This document shows positions 34,108-45,328 of a stretch of 64,000 nt of DNA, one piece after another; the first letter of the stretch is position 1; the number at the start of each line of letters is the position of its first letter. The notes under the pieces were generated by a model, which saw nothing but the letters and a program-made list of their open reading frames with translations, searched no databases and was not told the DNA's origin. Where the stretch lies: positions 1,922,001-1,986,000 of the forward strand of contig JAGPXD010000006.1 of assembly GCA_020746995.1 (NCBI GenBank). The letters are read 5' to 3'. Both the position numbers and the translations under genes were made by a program. Origin of the DNA: Plectosphaerella cucumerina (taxonomy: Eukaryota > Ascomycota > Sordariomycetes > Glomerellales > Plectosphaerellaceae).

Positions 34108-35722
34108 ATGGGATATAGTCCGCAGTGGCACAATCAGCAGACCTCGGCACCACCACCAGCTTCCTCAGCTTCTTCTCAGCAACCGCATCACCCCAGCAGC
34201 AACATGTCTATCCTCGCGATGGCAACCCCACACCCTCACTCGGCATTTGGCAGGGACCTGCCTTGGGATCACAGCAGACCCATGGAGTACGGTATCCGTT
34301 CGCGGCCAGAGCCTGAGAAGGTCAGCCTGCCTTCCATCAGACAGGTATGCTTCCCTCTTCCCTTTCCCCCAAGGCACCAAGCTCACCTCAATGCACAGGC
34401 ATTCCCAGAGATCCACATCCCCGTCCAGCAGCAGGAGGGCCACTCGAGGACATCCTCGACCACTATCACCTCGCCTCCCACGGGGGCTCCTTCTGGCGTC
34501 ATGACCCCTCCAGAGTACATCCACTCGCCAAACTCGAACAAGCGCAGGAGACTGTCTGTGGAGGACGAGCAAGAGATGGAGCGGGCGAGCAGAGTTCCCA
34601 GGCTGTACGAGTCGACAACGATGCCTCAACGCCAGCTTTCTCCTCCGCCCTCGCGGCCTTCAGTCGAGGGCTGGGCCACCCACCCCAGGACGAGCCCGTA
34701 CCCTCCCCACCACGCCATGCCTCCTATGCCTCCCGCACCACCCATGGATATGGGCGAGCGCCAGGAGCACCGACCCGCCCTTCCCAGCCTGCCACCAGTG
34801 GCGACCTTTGACCACCGAGACGCCATGCACGCACAGCGACAGCGCGGCCACTCGAGCGAGGACTTCCAGCAGGCACGTCCCGCGCCCATGGCTGAGTCCG
34901 GCCCATCCTACCGGGCAGCCGGTGGATACCCCTACGGCTACCACCACCCCAGCCGCCACCAGTCCCTCTCTCTGGGATCGATCCAGCCCTTCGACAGGAC
35001 GCCGTTCTCCTCGGGAGGCTACGCGCCCCAGTACCAGGAGTACATGAGGATCGGGGAGCTTGGACCGATGAGCATGCACGGTGACAGCAAGCAACGCAAG
35101 CGGCGCGGAAACCTTCCCAAGGAGACGACCGATAAGCTCAGGGCGTGGTTCGTGGCCCACCTGCAGCACCCGTACCCGACGGAGGACGAGAAGCAGGACC
35201 TGATGCGCCAGACTGGTCTGCAAATGAGTAAGTCACCCTTCCCTCCCCACCTTCTCCCTGTCCGGATGCGTGCCGCGTCCCGCAGCATTCTTCTACGGCT
35301 TCTTCCATTCCCAAGGGGCCGGGTTCCCTGACGTTGGAGAACCTTAATCCCTTTGTCGAACGGTGGTGCGCCATGGCCAAAGCCGGCAAGCCCTTTCGTC
35401 TTGTCCCAAGAAAGCGTGCTAACCCCCGCTCCCCCCAACAGACCAAATCTCCAACTGGTTCATCAACGCCCGGCGCCGGCAGCTGCCCACCATGATCAAC
35501 AATGCCCGCGCTGAATCAGACGCCATGTCCGGTAGCCGCTCTGGGGCTGGCGGCAAAGTCCTCCCCTCCACCGAGCGGACCGACCACTATGGCGCCCCCG
35601 ACGTCAGCGAGCCCGGGAAATCCAGGTCCAGCGTCCCCTTGAGTGACGGCGAGGCCAGTTACCATGACGAGGAGCTGGATGCCCTGAACCACCAGCGGCG
35701 AGCCCCGAGGGGAAGCGTCTGA
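34108..35722 (+). CDS. TALE-class homeobox transcription factor
   Basis: DNA-binding nuclear regulator; fungal TALE homeobox proteins usually control development or conidiation. Exons 34108-34344, 34399-35227 and 35442-35722 encode 448 residues. The homeodomain (about residues 311-373) begins KQRKRRGNLPK, has the three-residue TALE loop marked by HPYPTEDEK, and ends with the recognition helix NQISNWFINARRRQLP. The codon for the Asn of NQIS is split by the 214-bp second intron, a good check on that junction. The rest is low complexity: Q/P/S-rich N-terminus, a KRRRLSVEDEQE patch that could serve as a nuclear signal, and a His/Pro-rich middle. The first intron (34345-34398) is 54 bp with no stop, so retention would insert 18 residues without breaking the frame. 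The gene stands alone in a desert of about 27 kb. Confidence 0.92.
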
Positions 35723-38700
35723 ACTCTTTCTAGCCGCCTTCTCTCCCCGCCGATCGCGCCCGCCACCCTACCCAGCTGCGCCAGAACGACGAACCATCCA
35801 GCTGGGCCGGGTCTCTGATGGAACCGGCGCGCCCCCTCAAAGGCGCCCGTCAGAAACAAAAGAAGCCACCTAGCGAGCCATCGCGCTGGCGGGGCGATGG
35901 ATGACATGGCGGCAAATCAGCCAGCGTGCCATTCCAGCCCCGTCTCGGGACGATTTGTCTTTTTTGATTATTTGTATCGCCAGACTACTTTTGCGCGGCT
36001 ACTTACCAGCGAGTTTTTGCTTTTACGGTCCGTCTACACACGGACGCAACCCGATACGACGATTCTCATTTGTCCTTTTTCCTACCTACGACGGCACACT
36101 TCAGAAGACGCCCCGGGCCGGATGGGGACTGCAGGTCACTGCCCTCGTGTATAGTGTATAATCATATGTAATATCTCTTACGCCCGGGAGAGAGAGGGGA
36201 AGATGGAGGGATCACAGAACCGGACAAAGGCGGCAGGCATTTCTGGGGGCTCGGGAAAAACAAACATCAGGATTAGAGGATGCAGAGAAACGAAATGGGG
36301 TGGGAAACACGGGATCTGACGAAATATCATGAACCTTTACTGCGCCTGGCTTGGGCGGTATTCTTGGTCTTCTTTTTGCTATTTCTTGATTTTTCTTCTT
36401 CTTCTTTCCACGTCACGATAGAAGCATTCTAGCTGGGAACGGACGAGAGGACGACGGCCTCTCTCGTTCGAGATGACGAAATAGAGGGAAGCATCAGGAC
36501 TAGCGGGGGGGGAATACAAAGAACTCTCAAAATCTGTCCCAGCATGCCAGCTCTCTCCCAAGGCAATGAATCGCGCACACGTGTGTAGGGTCGATGGCAT
36601 TCAATTTTCTTCAGCGGGAATCGGATCATCGCTTCCGGCCGCGGCCCAAGCCCACGCCCACGCCCCCCATCCCCATCCCGCGAGCGCGCGAGCCGCGCCT
36701 GGGCGACTTTGCCTATATCGATTATAGTGTCCTATTGCGTGGTTTCTCCGGGGGATGGGGGCGAGGAATGGGAAAGGGGTCGAGCATGCCGCGGTTTGGC
36801 CCCCGACTTCCTACCGGGGTTACTTGGTGACGAGAAGAGCATGGTCACCCCGGGACTGCTTTACGGTGTAAACAACATGACGACAGAGCCATGGACATCC
36901 CGGCCGCCTTGGCCTGAAGCACCGGTCTCCTAGGCGGCCGGGCGGCGGGCAGAGATCACCGTCGGCAGGCAGGGGACAGGGAGCGAGAGGGATAGGAGAG
37001 GCCTGGCACTGGCCTGGCAGCACAACGTCCTTGGTTCAAGGCCGAGTTTCTCGCCGCCAGGGCTGGATGGGGTCCCCTTTCCCCCTGAATTGTGCCCTTC
37101 TCTCTCACCTGTCGTCCCAGGTCACAATTTACATCGTGCAGCAAAAGGTGGGCAATGTGGGCATGGCGCCGTCGGGGAGGCTAAGGGACGGTGCTAGGGC
37201 ACCTGTCTCGCCGGGGATTTTTCATGCCGGCCGTGGCAGATCCCCTGGGGGGCCGCCGCCCGCTTCGCCTTGGAAACGGGCCTTTCGTTCGGTCCTGGAT
37301 ATCCCCTGGAGCAAGGCCAGAAAGGAGGGGGGCGCGAGAACAGAGTTGGGGTTTACATGGCCACCGTCCAGGGGCAGAAAAGGAGGGCCAAGCCGGACGA
37401 CGCCTGCCTCCGACGACGCCTCTCGGTGAGTGAGGGCGCGGCTGAACCAGCCCGGCCCGGGCCCTGCTCCCTTCGATCTGGCCCGTGGCTCACGGACTGA
37501 GGCGCGGTCTATTTGCGTGCAGAAGTGGTGCCGCGGGTCCACGATGCCACGGGAAGAAGGGGGGAAAGGGGGCATGCTGTCAAACGCGTCCCGAGCGACG
37601 CAAGGACTGTTCTGTTGGCCGGGCACAGCACCAAGAGGGGGGCTGCCTGGGAAAGGGGCGGTCAGCGAGGTGTGAGACACGGACGCCGGCCTGACTCGGG
37701 AGGCAGAAGGCAAGGCGCCCAAGGACCGGTCGACAGGTGCACGGGTGACGGGATATCCGCTGCTGAACCGGGTCGTGCAAGTGGATGGACGGGGAGTGGG
37801 CGGCGAGGCCGTGGGATGGGGATACTATGTAATGTCACCGCGCTAGCCCGGTCTCACCTGCGCGCGCTGTGGGTGTCCTGAACTCTGTCCGCCTGCCCTC
37901 CTTGGCTGGTGCTCTTTAGCCCCAGGTGGAGGGCGTGTCTCGGTCACGGCAGGCGGCGGGCGGTGGGTGGATGGTCTTGTGCACAGATGGATGTCTCCTG
38001 GGGAGATCGCGAGGCGTCGTGGATGAAACATCGCAGAGAGAGTGGGCAGAAGAAAGGTTAAGAGCCAAGCAAGGTCTGGTGATGCGGCCGCACGGACGAC
38101 TGTCCTCCTCGACAGGCAGCGGACAGATGCCAGCACCCGTAACTGTATACAAGCGGGAATCCGGGAGCAAGGACGAGACATGCTCGAGCTGCCGCCACGC
38201 GGGCATGTAGAGGGCTCCGAGGATACGGATCATGGCGCGCATGCGGGCGAGACACGCACTTGAAGACACGGCACTGCTGTGCTCGCACGCAACCCAGGCT
38301 CCAAAAAGGCGGTGGCCTGCTGGATACGGGCACCACGAAAGATGTGCAGGAGCATCTCGCACAACGCTGCAAGCCAGCGTAGGACGGCGCAGGGGTTGAG
38401 TTGTCTGGCGTGATGGACGGAGCGGGTGAGAGATCGCGGTCCACAAGCACACCCGGGACAGGCGCAGAGATGTCTGAGCAGCAAGACATTGTTCAGAATC
38501 GTGCCTGCCTCAGGTTGGAGGGGCCTGTCGTCCGAGTGAGATGCTGTCACCGCAAGGGGCAGGCCGCAGTGCCCGCCGTCACTGGCGGTCCGTGTGGCGG
38601 TGGTATCAGCATCAGCTGGATCCAGGAAGAGAATGGGCTGCCCCTTGTGCCATGATCTCGATCGTAGATCAGCGTGTTTTAGTCGACGAGCATGGAAGGC

Positions 38701-41700
38701 CCTGCTTTCAAAGTTTCCTGGTGCATCAAGTGCTTGTCGAGAGACGAGATGCAACCGGGGTGAAGGCCGAGATTGCGGTCTCTCCTGATTCGCAACCCAA
38801 GAACAATACCGGTCAGGAGGCGGCTTGCATTGGCCGTTAGTACGGGGTGTTCCAGGGGAGCACCCAACAACCTTCGTCTTTTCTTGGAAACGTCTTCGGA
38901 ATGAAGGCTTGTGTAGTGGGGGGTCCCTCAGGTATGTGTCTGTGAGCGGCGCTCGCGTGAATTCCACGTTTGGGCAGCCGGGACGATGGCGCGAGAGATG
39001 CATGCTTCGGTCATCACAAGCCGCCCCGGGCCCAGGGCCGGGTGATTTTGGGACATGATTCAGCCCAGATGCAGGTTTCGTCCTAAATACCAGCGCGGCG
39101 TCAGGACAATAGTACGCCAAGAACTGGTGGAAAGTTATCCATAACTCGGTCAGAGGCAAAAAGCGTTGAGCCGGCCAGTGACTGATGGAGCCCCGACTGA
39201 CGGATAGGCGACGTTGGACTCAGCCAGCCCAAACAGGCACAGGTCGGTCTGAGGCACAAAGCTAGGACGGAGACCGGTCATGCTGGAGGCAGGCGAATCA
39301 GAGACATGTGTCATGGGACGCTGTCAGAGGGAAGGCCCCTTTGGCCCAGACGGGCGGCCAAGAAACTTGGACTGTACTCGTACAGGCTGGATGCTTGGCC
39401 ACAAGGTGTCCGTCCGCCACCGCAAGACGCAGATTGTGGGTGAGGAGGCCGTCGTCGGATGGGTGGTTGGTAGGGTGTAAGATTCCTGCCGGGCCAAGCT
39501 AAACCTGCACAGGCTGCAGATGGGGATAGGCAGGGTTGGCATGGGATGACATGAGCCACCATGGAGGAGGGGCGTCGGGATATTTTCCTGCCGCTAAAAG
39601 AGTCGTGTCATCGACTTGGTCGTGGCAAGGACATCGACGTTGCATTGCTTAGCTCGACGTCTCTTTGGCAGAGAAAGAATAGGGACCAAGATGGGCGTCC
39701 GAGAAGCCAGGGCCGTAGGAGGAGGTCCTATTGAACTGCCGAAGTGATCGTCGTTTAGGGGCCGGTTTGTGTGCGGGAATGGCCGAAGAAGAACAAAGGG
39801 ACGTTGCGCCTCAGAGCCAACTCGGCGGTGGCACACTTGCTAGGGCTTCTCGGTCCTGATCTGGGGGCCGGCAGGTCGGCCTGAGGAGTCGTCAGCAGAA
39901 GAGCCAGGGCGACGTGGGATGTCTTGGGTGCGGGCGGTTAGCTCTGCGGTCCCTCGTGGCGCCGGGACAAGACAAGATCCCATGCTGGGCCAGCTGGCTG
40001 CCTCCCTTGCCGATCCTGGCGATACTTGGTCGGCCCTGCTGCGAGAGATCGTAAGCAGCCGCACGACGGACGAACGCTGATCAGTGATGATGAGTGATCA
40101 GTGATCGCTGATCACTGCTCCATCCCGCTGTCTTACTCGGCAACGGTGGTGAGGAGATGGTGCTGCCGAGCGAGCCGGGGGCCGGACGGGCCATATGCAG
40201 GCAGGCGTCGACTGACGAAGAACTGCGTTCATGGCCATGCTTCTTCGGGCAGGCAAAAAGCAGGCGGTGGGTGGTGGTGGCAGCCAGATACTCGTAATTG
40301 TGCACACGCATCGTGTGGTTGTGGTCAAGACGAGTCGCTTGTGTTGGCCCCCTCCGATGATTGTCGGATACTACCTACCATGCTGGACCTGGCTTAACCT
40401 GACAAGCCTGGCACGGCAGGACTTGTCAATGCAAGGTCGTCTGGAGGGTGGCATAGGTTGTGGGCGGCGTGTTGCATCGAGCCTCTCGGGCACGCTGGCC
40501 GATGGTCACCGGATCGGCCTGGGCCCTGTGCCGGTGCTTGTTGACGGGCGACCCTTGGCCTCGCTACTGCAGGGTGTCTTGTGATAGTTGCATCCGTCTG
40601 CTGCACGTCAAAGGGGGTCCGCTTCTGGCGAGGATGAGTTCCGCTCTGAGGTTGTAGAGGGTGGGAGGGTGTGCGATCTGGGGGCGTCTATGAGGAGTTT
40701 CCAGGTTGAGATTGGTGCGCGAGTGCGGTTCAACTCTCCACGGCGGAACGAAGCGCGGCAAGGTGTGTGTGGACAGGACACTACCGGATTGTGGCCGACG
40801 CCGGACAGGCCAGGAGAGGAAATAACCGTACTCGGTAGGGTAGGGTTCGTGTCGTGAGTGTTGGTTGCTGCTGGTAGCGCGAGAGGGGGAAAGCTGGACA
40901 GGACGTGGAGACTGAGATTGACTGGTCGATGTGGGCGAAATTGCCATGTCGTCGATGGATGGAGAATTGGGCAGGATCGACAAGGGCCCCGGGCTTGGCT
41001 CGTGCACCAGAGCCTGAATCTGATGGATGCTATGCTGGCTAGAGGAATGGGGCTGGCTGGCTGGCAGTTCTTTCCAGGGCTGGCTGGTTGCTCTTGCCTG
41101 CCCTGGGGTGGCTCTCCGTAGCGCCTGCACCGGGTTGTTCTTGGCATTGCCGAGGTGGAGGAAGGAAGGACCTGAGGAACCTGGAAGGAAGGAGCCTGGA
41201 AAGCCAGAGTTGTGGCTTGCCGGCCAGGGCCTGGCGGATAAACAAGCCAAGTGCACCGGCACATCAGTGGACCGCGCCCTGAACCTGCCCCGGTGTCCGC
41301 CCCCCTGGCGGGCGATCTGAGGGCGGGCGAGCGGCGAGCGGCCCCGGGGGGTGCCTTCAGTAGTGTGGCTCGGGTCCGGTCCGCCCACACCTGCCCGTAC
41401 CGCACGCACAGGGGGAGCCGCGGTGGATTTGGCAGACGCGAGTGGCGCCGGCTTTCCCTCCCACGGCAGCCTCGTTCGCTAGTCCCGCCGCGGCTACCAG
41501 TGCCAGCCGTGCTAAGTGAGGAAGGAGGCGCTGTGGAATGCCCCTTCCGGCTCTTCGGACTGTTCGTTCTTTCCGTCCTGAAGATCGTTTTGGTCTTCCC
41601 CCGCGTGGAGGCGGGAGAAATGGTGAAGACGATAATTACTCCTCATTCTGATGTAGTTGAAAGATAACGACCCCGTTGACTGACTACTATACAGACGCCC

Positions 41701-44700
41701 GGGCCTCGGCGTGCCGCCCAGTTCACAAACTTACCTATTCCCATCTCAAATCCCCCGCGTCCCCTATTCCTATTCCACGCCCCCCTGATCGCCTCTCGCG
41801 CCGGTCTCCTCCCAAGACCCAAGACCCCCCGGCCCAAGGCAGCGGCGCCCTGGATCCAGCAGGGCATCCCCTTCCAACGACGAGAGCAGCTGGTGCGCTA
41901 AAGCACGTCGACTGCGTAAAAGGTACAAAGTCTGATCGCCGGAAATTTCCCGCACATACTCGCTGCAAACTAGACCAACCCACCCACGGATGCCAACTGA
42001 ACTGAACCGAGACCGCGCAGATTTTAGGCTCGCCCACGTCTGTCATCATGTCGTCGCCACGAGAGCCAGTGCCAGGGCCACCCGTCAGCTTCTGCCTCGT
42101 CCGTGGGCCGCCCTACGCACGAAAGGACGGACCAGACTCGGACCACGACCCTTGCTGGCGCCCACTCTCCCCGGCAAGCTGCCCGGTCTGACGTCCCGAG
42201 TCTGACGTTTGGTTCAGCCTCGACGCCAGTGGCGGCCTTTTTTCTCCTCAGGTCTCGGTCCCGAAAACGGGGTCGCATCGAGGGCCCCAGCAGCAGGGCA
42301 CAAATGGAGTCGCCTTGCGGGCGGCATTGTGCACCTGGAACCTGCACAAGATTCGGTGCCAGGGCGGCGGCATGGAACAATTGGAGAGATCGCCGTTCTT
42401 CACCGCCGCCGCCGCCTTGATCGTGCCGAGGCTGCGATCTCCAGGGTCCCGGACACGCCGCGGCCGTGTCTTGCGCGAGGCGGCGATCTGCCAAAGTCTA
42501 TTCTGGCGGACCTCGCAATGTCGTCTCCCATCCGTCGTCCCCTTGTGACGGGATGAGTGGGCGTGCTGCTATCTCACCCTCCATCACTCGGCTTCGCCTG
42601 CCACCCCTACGTCTGTGTCCTCGTGCCAGTTGCTCACCGCATGGCCGCAACGCTCGGATGACAGTGATCTGCGTCGAGGAAACGTTGTTTTGCCCGTGCT
42701 AATTCCTCACGGGCGTATCAGGAACGAGGCTCGTGGCCGTCTGCTGAGCCCCGCGATGCGTGAAACCGGCCGGTCTGCTCTGGTCTGTCCACGGGTGCCC
42801 CTTTCATTCCATTCGAGGCACTGACGGCATCGTAAAGTACTCGTACTGTATTATCACGAGGACTCGGTCCATGGATCGTCAGCGCCACGAGCCAGGCGGT
42901 GGCCCTCCAAACCCCCCTCGAGTCTCGCCACGAGCCAGGGCAACAAGGTTGAGCCAGCCCTCCAAGGGCAGCTCTTGGCATCGGCCACATCTGCGAGTTG
43001 CTGTGCAGTACGATCGATGGTAGCAGTGGCCCTTGAGGTCATTGCACAGGATCGATCTGCGGCTGCAGAATGACCACGCCCGCCGCCGGGGTTCTACGTC
43101 ACCCCGTTTACGTCTTGACGTGGAGGGGCACCTACGAGTAAGGTTGCATGACCACCTCCCACCTTCCCGTGTGCCCCCTCGACATGCTCATGAACTGTCT
43201 CGGTTCTCTGCGCGCACCAGAGAGAGCTGGACGCTTGCCAACCCAGCCGGACCCAGCAACGGTGCGGTTGGCTAACCCGTGCCCGGCTTGCCCGGTATCT
43301 GGGAGGAACACTTTGGGGAAACACCAAGGGCCGCCGTCTCGTGTCAGGGGGAACAGGGCCTGACTCTACTGCGATCCGTCAGGACGTCACCCAGGCCGCC
43401 CCAACGCTTCTAGCGCCCCCTAACCTGAATCGAGCTTGACCACGGGCGCGGTTACAAGGCGCACTAGCCCTTGGATGGTTGGTGCCTCGGATTTCGCGCC
43501 GGGCCCATCCAACCCCTCCGAGTCGTTATGACAGCCAGTTGATTGGTTTTGCAAAGCGGCCGCAGAGTCCAGGGTCCAGAGGACCGTCAGGGCGGGTAGA
43601 GCCCGAGCTAGGACAAGCAAGGTGAGTGATCTGCTGGGCCAAGAGTCCGCCCTGGATGTTCACTTCCAGGGCGCACACGCCACTGTAAGGTTGCATTCGC
43701 GGAATTCCGCAGCGATCCGCGAAGCATGCACCAGAGGGTGTGCGCAATTCAATCGTGGCTAATGACATCGTGGGCGTTTCTGGCTGGTTAATAATTCAGG
43801 GACTTGCACATCATCAGCTGGTCGAGCTTTGCCTCCGGAGATGCAATTTTCTGCTAGTAAATTAGGTTGGCGCCTCCGGGCGTTAAGCGTCGACTCCCGT
43901 CAAGGCTGGCGATCGTCCCGCTGCCGGATTGCCGCTGCAAACAGGTGTCTCGCAGCGGACGGCATGGCGAGGGCATCACATGGGAACTCGTACGAGAGAT
44001 GAGCGGGGAGATAGGGTCTCGAGTGGTCCAGATCGGCGGTAGAGTAGAGGGCCCGGGGCGGGATGCACGGCATCGCTCGATGCTGCGCCTCGGCCGGGGC
44101 GTCGGGGAGAGCTGGTGAATGCAGATCCGAGCAGCGGGATCAGGGGCGGAGGTTCGGGGCGGCGAAGAAGCAAAGCCGGTTCCCGAGTCGGACGGGGAGT
44201 CGGAACGGGAGGAAGGGAGGAGGAGGGGAGGGGGGCCGGCCTTTCTTGGGTGCTTGTCTCGGTGACTCCCGATGATTGACACAGCAAGTGCCGGCGGGCT
44301 TGGTCATTAGCTGAACGTTATATGGCATCCTCTGGAGGCAATGATTGACAGTTTTGGTCTCGGCCGAGTCAATCATCCCAAGATGCTCAGCTCTGCCGCA
44401 CGTGGTGGCATGCCGGCTCCGGGGGTGATGCGATGATCTTTCTATTCTTACTGGAGGGGACAAGAAATAGGGGCGTTTTTGGTCGTTGGACCGACTGGGA
44501 ACCGGACCTAGGCAGATACCGGCGCAGGACGGTCCTGAGGGGCCGGCCCAGCCTCGCGGGCGCGGGGTGCGTGTCTATCTTCCTGTGTCGTCTTTGTTTG
44601 TTCTTCAGCTTCTAGATCAGAGTCAGGTCAGACCGCCTAGGCTGTTAGCAGTGGGACGGGCACATCGCGTGCTTGGCCCACGACCACAGCCCTGGGTTCT

Positions 44701-45328
44701 GGAAGGTCGAACGGCTCCGTAGGAATGTTCCAGTTTGTCGCGGGGGAAACCGTCCAGACGTAGTCGAAGCTGAGTGAGGTCGGAGGTTGGAGTGACCTTT
44801 CAGTCAAATTAAGCTCAGTCATGTCGTCATAGACTTTGCATGTGCGGGAGAACGCGCCCCACTTTTGGTTCTCCACGCCGTTACTGAGACCGGCGAAACG
44901 TATCGCCGAACCCCCTTTCCACCGCGCGTGCCCGCTGACGGGGGACCTGCGCCTCTGTACCGGCGCGCCCCAAGGTGCTAGGAACGGCGCTACACAAGGG
45001 CTCATGCCAGAAGCAGCCAATGACATTGACGCGGCGGCCGTCGCGCTGCCCGCTGCACTGCAAACACTACCGTGGCTGGATGGACGACTTCTCATCAGAG
45101 CCTTTCCGAACGAATCCTGCTTGGCCCCCTTGCTCGCGACGCTGCCTTGGGCTGGGAAAGCTGCATGACTTGACGATTTCCGCCTCCGTTCTCGGGACGA
45201 CCTGGAGATTCTTCTTGGCCGCCCGCACCCCCGCGTCAACCCGGCCCTCCGAGGTCGCCCCTCCCTTTTGAGTCCGTGAACTCCACACACTCTGCCGGCC
45301 CTTGCCCTGTGCGTTCCGCGCAGCCGTC
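35723..45328. other. gene desert downstream of the homeobox gene
   Basis: About 9.6 kb without a supportable gene. The first 500 bases, including AT-richer sequence near 36140-36180, probably hold the homeobox 3' end. ORFs of up to 309 codons on both strands (for example 38230-39159 and 40564-41409) lack family motifs. No transposon or RNA gene signature was seen. The last few hundred bases before 45329 should contain the Zn2Cys6 gene's promoter. Confidence 0.5.
40093..40117. repeat. inverted repeat of GATCA units able to form alternative hairpins
   Basis: AGTGATCAG (40093-40101) pairs perfectly with CTGATCACT (40108-40116) across a 6-base loop. An overlapping alternative pairs CAGTGATC (40099-40106) with GATCACTG (40110-40117) across 3 bases. 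The preceding bases (40079-40092) repeat the same TGATCAGTGATGATGAG-type units. Confidence 0.75.

Noticed and set aside
38230..39159. 309-codon minus-strand ORF downstream of the homeobox gene
   Set aside because: No conserved motif or splice partner; many overlapping frames are open.
40564..41409. Overlapping 281- and 265-codon minus-strand ORFs
   Set aside because: Two frames of the same strand are open at once, which points to stop-poor DNA and not to coding selection.
18488..45328. Degenerate transposon or RIP island
   Set aside because: No AT-rich shift, no terminal repeats and no transposase or reverse-transcriptase motifs in any frame I examined.
18488..45328. tRNA genes in the desert
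   Set aside because: Several GGTTCRA-like strings occur (for example near 31870, 37031 and 40727), but none has a matching acceptor stem, D arm and anticodon arm around it.
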